In this document: in pieces, positions 58,577 through 64,000 of the stretch
How the letters are laid out: the number at the start of each line of letters is the position of its first letter
Position numbering within the stretch: position 1 is the stretch's first letter
NCBI RefSeq assembly: GCF_015706575.1
Contig: NW_024037056.1
Coordinates: forward strand, 6,089,176 to 6,153,175
Direction: 5' to 3'
DNA length: 64,000 bases
Source of the DNA: Patiria miniata
Lineage: Eukaryota; Echinodermata; Asteroidea; Valvatida; Asterinidae
The notes under the pieces: generated by a model
The model's input: only the letters and a program-made list of their open reading frames with translations
Database searches by the model: none
What the model was told of the DNA's origin: nothing
Translations under genes and position numbers: made by a program

Positions 58577-58589
58577 AATGGTAAGATTT

Positions 58590-59030
58590 GATTTGCGAAC
58601 ACCAAATGTGATGAGATCAAGCTAAATGAGTCGTTTGTCGGGAATATTTATTTGGAGATACAGGCCAAAATAGGGCCACTTCATCACATCACTTCATCAC
58701 ATCTCTTGATGTTCCGACTTCCATAATTTTTGAACTAAAGATGGTATCAGCATGTGGTTTTCGCAGTACTTAAGCTGAGATTGTGCTTTTTTCAAATCTG
58801 TAAAAAAATAAAGATTGACCAGGGTCGACAAACGACTCATGTAGATTGATCGCATCACAAATGATAAAAACGATTTATATATTAACACAGAATACGTTAA
58901 CTCCGGACAGGTTTTTTCAAGCAACACATTAAGCACACACAAAACTAGACCAAAAAAAAATGCTGTCATGAACGGTTCGCTATACCGTCATTATACTCAG
59001 ACTTGAAATGAAGGACAAGGGAAACAAATC
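58590..59030. other. Downstream of the HYR stop
   Basis: May hold the 3'UTR or an intron in it. GAGTCGTTTGTCG (about 58628) and the inverted CGACAAACGACTC (about 58827) suggest a MITE. No assignable polyadenylation site. Confidence 0.45.
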
Positions 59031-59490
59031 ATTGTGTTTATGCCACAGCCACAGAGGAGTGTTTTATTCCGGATACCAGTGATAGGGCAAACCGGTTGAA
59101 TTGTCAATTGTAATTGTTTTGTAAAAATAATGGGCAACACCAGGCCCGACCAGAAAGGGCAACACCAACGGCCCAAAGCCACAGCGGCATACATTAAAAA
59201 CGAACATTTTACAGACATTACAAAATGGAGTTCACATGTGAGAACGGACATAATGTTATCAAACACATAACACGTGGGCAACACTAGGCCCAACCAGAAG
59301 TGGGCAACACCAGAGGCCCAAAGCCACAGCGGCATACATTAAAAACGAATATTTTACAGACATTACAAAATGGAGTTCACATGTGAGAACGGACATGATG
59401 TTATCAAACACATAACACGTGGGCAACACCAGGCCCGACCAGAAGTGGGCAACACCAGAGGCCCAAAGCCACAGCGGCATACACGATATA
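59030..59490. repeat. Tandem repeat of about 150 bp, three units
   Basis: GGGCAACACCAGGCCCGACC and CCAAAGCCACAGCGGCAT recur. Three reverse ORFs are translations of the same repeat. Confidence 0.85.
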
Positions 59491-60287
59491 CTTGGCAATA
59501 AATGAAATACATGTATGAAAATGAGATATATGGCCATTAATGAAAAATTTAACTTGAATAATAAAAATTAGCTTCCTACTGATGTAACATTCAGTCAGGA
59601 AAACGTAGCCTCGGGAAAATTGAGAGCGCTACCAAGTGACCAGGTGCTTGCCTCAAGTATGCTTAAGTGACCAGAGGCCCCACATACCAAGATTGGCTAT
59701 AAGATAGATTGATGATGATGATGATGTGATGGCATTCCTGTGCCCCCTGGATGCCTGGTCAGGCCCCCCAATAACAGACATGCTGTCTCCAATGACCCAC
59801 CCATCAATCATCATATGCAACAGACTCAGATCAAATATCCCCTTCCAGGCCGAGTATAAAACCTTTTATCATGAATTGGTAAAAGGAGTTATAAATAGAA
59901 GTACCCATCAAGAATGTCCCGAATATTATAATTATGGTTAAAATTATACTTTATACATGTATGAAGAAAAAGTAGAAGTTATTCCAAATTAATGTCATTT
60001 CTAGAAACACCAGTGTAGCTCCACTCATCATGAAAAAAAAAGACAAGAAAACACTCGTTCATTGATTTGATGAGGATGGAACTGGGCACAGGCCTCAGTG
60101 GAGGAAAAATGCAAAAATAAAACTAAATGTGGGTGATTTTTTTTTTAAGATTTTCAAATTTATTGATATTTGTAATCTTTGATACGCCTACTACACATAT
60201 TTTAAAGAAATAGTATAAATCTCGTGGAGTAAAAGTGATTTTAAGGTACAACACTTGGAGTCTTTCATTTTCACGACTACAAATCTT
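59491..60287. other. Unassigned
   Basis: A GATGAT run at 59712-59724; no coding evidence. Confidence 0.5.
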
Positions 60288-60818
60288 TAAAGGGAATATA
60301 CAACATTTGCAAACATCGAAAAATAAAACTACCAAGTTTTTACGAAATACCTTACTATGATGTTGGTAAATGACAGTCTAAAGCATCCTGTAAAATTATG
60401 GCACCTGGTGTGAAGTCATTTTCAAGAAAATTGTATTTTTGTATACATTTCCAATGGTGGTCGGCTGACCACCGTTGGAAAAACCTAACTATTTTTCAAC
60501 TACTGCTCCAACTTTACACTTTTTCAGTCCAAATTTTATTTGCTATTGGTTACATGTTCATGAACGGGTGCAGGCCAGCTAGACTGGTTCCCTTACCTTA
60601 CAATTTTTCTGGCATTTATAAATTGATCCATTTTATCTTTAGTGGAGTCAAGGAACCAGACTACTTGAACATTTTTGTTTTTCTTGGTTTTTCCAGCATT
60701 TTCGAACACAAAACTTCAAACATGTCAGTGTAACAATATTTGATCTATTATACTAACCCCTCAAATAGTTCATTTCTGAAAACTACAGCAAAAGCCAATT
60801 ATAAACATTCCCTTTAAA
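60288..60818. repeat. Repeat family C, copy
   Basis: GGGAATATACAACATTTGC to CATTCCCTTTAA, full length with inverted ends. Confidence 0.8.
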
Positions 60819-61790
60819 GGCCCTTTTCTCAGCATTTTACTTTTTTGACACGTCGATGAACAAGAACTTTAAACAGTCATATCTTGTCAACGGAATGTCC
60901 GATTGAAGTGCAACAAACACTATTGTAAGGAGAATTGTATTCTCTGTCCTAATACCCTCACTTCGACCTCTACCTAATGCTGTTGCATTTTGCCAGAACA
61001 TCTCACATATGTCTTGCTTTTTGTTGTAGGTTGTGAATGCAACAAGACCCCGGAATGACCAGTGGAACAATATTGATTGACATAGGATTCTTTTGAAGAT
61101 TGAATTGCGAAGGCACTCCTGTGCGAAATATATAGCCTGCTGCATGTTAATCTATTATGTAAAATAGTTCAGTGTTTTCCCTGCCCATTCAAACGTGAGG
61201 CGGCCCACCTCGCTACTTTCAGTGATCACCTCGCTCAATTTTCTGCCAATAACACCACATCGCTGTGAAGATTTGCAATAAAGGAAATACTTGTTGAAAA
61301 ATTGTCATTTTGTGTAATTTATGAGTGTTTTCCTTGACCTTTATGTATCAAGAACTCACAATTTGGATGTGTAAATGGAATCATCTCGCATTTTTGTAAG
61401 GGCAGCATCCTTTTGAGTTTGCAAACTGCGTCAATTTTGTTTCAATCATCAATTTGAATTGTTTACTATCTCGCTCATTTCATTAGCCAGGGGAAACACT
61501 GAAATGGTTTAATATCGCAACATATTATACAGCTTTGATACAGCTTTGCTTTTGTGTATGAAGCTTTGTTTTAAACTTATGTTTTACATCTATTTACACA
61601 GGTATTTTTGTTGACCAGGATGTAAAATAGGCCTAAAGAGCCTAGTTGTTATGTTATTAATGTGATTAGTGACTTTATTGAATAATATATCGGAAACGCA
61701 TTCAACTCAATCGCTTGTACACAGCTTTCATATGTCAATAATAGTTTGCATTATTACAGGATAAATGTGTGTTTGGGAGGTATTAAACAC
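60819..61790. other. Unassigned
   Basis: No coding pattern; AT-rich. An AATAAA-type hexamer near 61277 is the only candidate polyadenylation signal noticed. Confidence 0.4.
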
Positions 61791-61882
61791 TCTGTTTAAG
61801 ACCGGTTGGAGTCTGGATGGGTGATATATCAGCATGCAGACTCCAACCGGTCTTAAACAGAGTGTTTAATACCGACCAAGCA
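61788..61882. repeat. Palindrome, arms about 40 bp
   Basis: GGTATTAAACACTCTGTTTA and CTCCAACCGGTC are inverted at the right end; loop about 25 bp. Confidence 0.85.
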
Positions 61883-62264
61883 TATATTTATTCCTATTCA
61901 TAAATACCTTTTCGGTCAAAAGAACCCAAATCTTTTCGGTCCAAAAATCCAAACAAGTCAAAAACTAAACGTTGCCAACCATTTTGTTCAACCAGTTTAC
62001 TTCATGTTTTATGAAACACCCCTCTGAATATAATCTGGAATGTCCCTTTACAACTCCATACCTGATAAGGACATTGGCGTGCGCGTCGCGCGTACTGCGC
62101 GGTGTCACGCAAAATGAGCTGGGCTGGTGTAGTGTGAATTTCGGACTATGAAATAATGATTCACTGGTAGTATTGTGCATGCATACGTGAGGAACGTTTA
62201 ACCAATGAAACGTTAAAAGGCACCGTACCGGATTTCATAGAAGTCCAAATTTCATGCGACTCTG

Positions 62265-62380
62265 GAAAAGTATTTAAGACCAGCCAGCCATGTCTTTATC
62301 AAGTCATCCGTTTATGACCGGCCACGTGACATTCTCTCGACCAATAGGAATGGGTAAACTGTAATAGGTATTTATGAATT
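62265..62380. repeat. Dispersed repeat shared with 12.35 kb
   Basis: AAGTCCAAATTTCATG through CCAATAGGAATGGG is the complement of 12345-12465. Confidence 0.75.
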
Positions 62381-62583
62381 AAAGTTTAAAGTCAAAACCA
62401 TAATATTGATATTTAATCAAGAAGTTGCAATTTACAAATTTTGAATAAAATTTATGAGGAAGCCGGATCATTCAATGTTTCCTTTTTCTTTCAACTTTTA
62501 GGAACAAAAATTTGGTGTGGTACTTAGTCAAATATTAAGATTTTTGCGATATTGAACGTTCCAGGTTTCCATACATATATATA

Positions 62584-62774
62584 TACAGTCGAATTTCGTT
62601 AGTACAAACTCTGTTAATACAAAATTTTGGTTATAACAAACATAAAGCCTTGGTCCCGACTGTGCATTTGTGTGCACAATGAATGAGACTGATTTTCTTC
62701 TTAATGCAAAATTCTGATATAACAAACAATTTGGCTAGATCCGAGCGAGTTTGTTATAACGAGACTCGACTGTA
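62584..62774. mobile_element. mariner/pogo-like MITE
   Basis: CAGTCGAATTTCGTTA ... TAACGAGACTCGACTG with TA on each side. 187 bp. Confidence 0.75.
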
Positions 62775-63068
62775 TATCAAACCAGGCAATGTGACAACGG
62801 CAACAATTTTTCTTATAATAGTTCAAAATTGTTGTTATGATTGTGTATTGCAGCGGGTGAAGGCAATGTAGATATCAGTCTACATGCTAAATAGAACGTA
62901 TTTTTTACATCAAAAGTCGGCCATATAAGGCGTAGATGTTTCATGCATTTTCAATTGTAAGTTTACTTTATTATATTCTCTGGTTTTAAAAAGCAGCTTG
63001 TTTATATACATTTATAATTATAACAATTAGACTTAAAGGTTTGCTTGGTGGACATGATCAATGAATGG

Positions 63069-63250
63069 GAGGTTTGCTGTAACACCATGTGAATGATATC
63101 TCTTTGTGAGTTGTGTGGTTCTGAGAAGAACCAGTTGGTTTACTCGACGTTTCGAAGAATATGCTCTGTTCGTCATTAGGAGACTGCCTGATACAGCCAC
63201 ACAACTCACAAAGAGATATCATTCACAGGGTATAACTGCAAACCTCTCAT
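63069..63250. mobile_element. Foldback MITE
   Basis: GGTTTGCTGTAACACC start; GAATGATATCTCTTTGTGAG and its inverted copy; contains CGACGTTTCGAA and GTCATTAGGAGACT seen also near 9770. Confidence 0.75.
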
Positions 63251-63287
63251 TTCTGTTCAAGATGTTTTTTTTTTTAATAATAGAATC

Positions 63288-63614
63288 GGGTGCCCGGCAG
63301 AAGGGCATATGAGCGTTCTGACGCAAAAATCATTTTCAAGAAAATTGCATTGAAAGGTTCCATTGTTCCCCCGCGCGCATTATGTATCCAATGTTCTCCC
63401 ACACGTAATATAAATCGTACGAATTTGAAATTTGTCACACGTATGAATCATAAGTTTAGGAACAACTTGTATTAATTTCTGACGAAAATGTTAAAATTTC
63501 ATTAAAATGGAGGCAGTTTTCTGCATATGCCCTTTTGCTGGGAACATGTTGGTCATTACGCGCTATTGCATAAGGGCATATGCACACTTATGCCCTTCTG
63601 CCGGGCACACGACG
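63288..63614. mobile_element. Foldback MITE
   Basis: GTGCCCGGCAGAAGGGCATA start and its inverted copy at the right end. Confidence 0.8.
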
Positions 63615-63941
63615 AGATAATACATGTAAGTGCCATTTACAGTGAAATTTTGCCAAATCTCAAGGGAACAGGTTCAAGGTTTGACTTGAACAGAGTTTTC
63701 AGTTAAATGGAGTTGTATATCATTGTTATGCTGAAGGCAATGGATTCTTTGTTTGACTTAAGAGTTTTTTTGAGGTATCAGAGTTTGACTTGTCGAGATT
63801 TCACTGTTTTGGGGGAAAACAGGTTTATCGTTTGATTAATTTGTAAGATGAAAATATGTAATGTGCAACCAGCTTAAAGCAGCTTTATTAAAGTGCCTTA
63901 ACAGATTTGGTATCAACAGACGCGTCAGATATTGACCTTTC

Positions 63942-64000
63942 TTAAAGGGAAAATACAACATTTGCAAACATCAAAAAATAAAACTACCAAATCATTTTGA
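63942..64000. repeat. Repeat family C, cut by window end
   Basis: AACATTTGCAAACATC, then CTACCAAATCATTTTGA. Confidence 0.75.

Noticed and set aside
59259..59537. Reverse ORFs with MYAAVALG/MPLWLWASGVAHFW
   Set aside because: Parallel translations of a three-unit tandem repeat.

Overview
The window is animal genomic DNA, almost certainly from an invertebrate deuterostome (lancelet, hemichordate or echinoderm). This is inferred from a gene built mainly of hyalin-repeat (HYR) domains, SRCR-domain genes next to it, phase-1 one-domain-per-exon architecture, GT-AG introns, and a heavy load of tRNA-derived SINEs, foldback MITEs and minisatellites. No bacterial, phage or CRISPR features are present.

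The main gene lies on the + strand from 928 (5' end outside the window) to the stop at 58576. I could place 32 coding exons. They give 23 consecutive HYR domains (928-49943), a six-Cys EGF domain (50573-50698), a SEA-like domain on two exons (52615-54295), a second EGF domain split over two exons (54847-55685), a transmembrane segment with a poly-Cys inner edge (56411-56649) and a 70-residue cytoplasmic tail ending at 58576. All exon lengths and phases join into one open frame of 2233 codons plus stop. It reads as a large type I cell-surface adhesion or receptor protein with a possibly self-cleaving SEA stem.

The 17 kb intron between HYR10 and HYR11 (18947-35891) contains a complete gene on the opposite strand, 30337 down to 24407. 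Five exons code a 1143-residue receptor: signal peptide, SRCR, SRCR, somatomedin-B-like domain, a Cys-containing ectodomain without a visible GPS, and a class B (Methuselah/secretin-like) seven-transmembrane domain. The same intron holds decayed SRCR exons (19.3-21.1 kb, minus strand) and a class A GPCR pseudogene (34.6-35.2 kb, plus strand) with two frameshifts, cut off by a minisatellite.

The remaining intron space is mostly repeats: piggyBac-like TTAA MITEs, TA-flanked mariner/pogo-like MITEs, a 473-bp near-perfect palindrome with a recognisable empty site elsewhere in the window, tRNA-derived SINEs, a Penelope-like GIY-YIG fragment, a non-LTR LINE tail and many minisatellites. One tandem array (50.66-51.72 kb) is made from the 3' part of the EGF exon together with its splice donor. 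Beyond 58.6 kb only repeats and unassigned sequence are visible.
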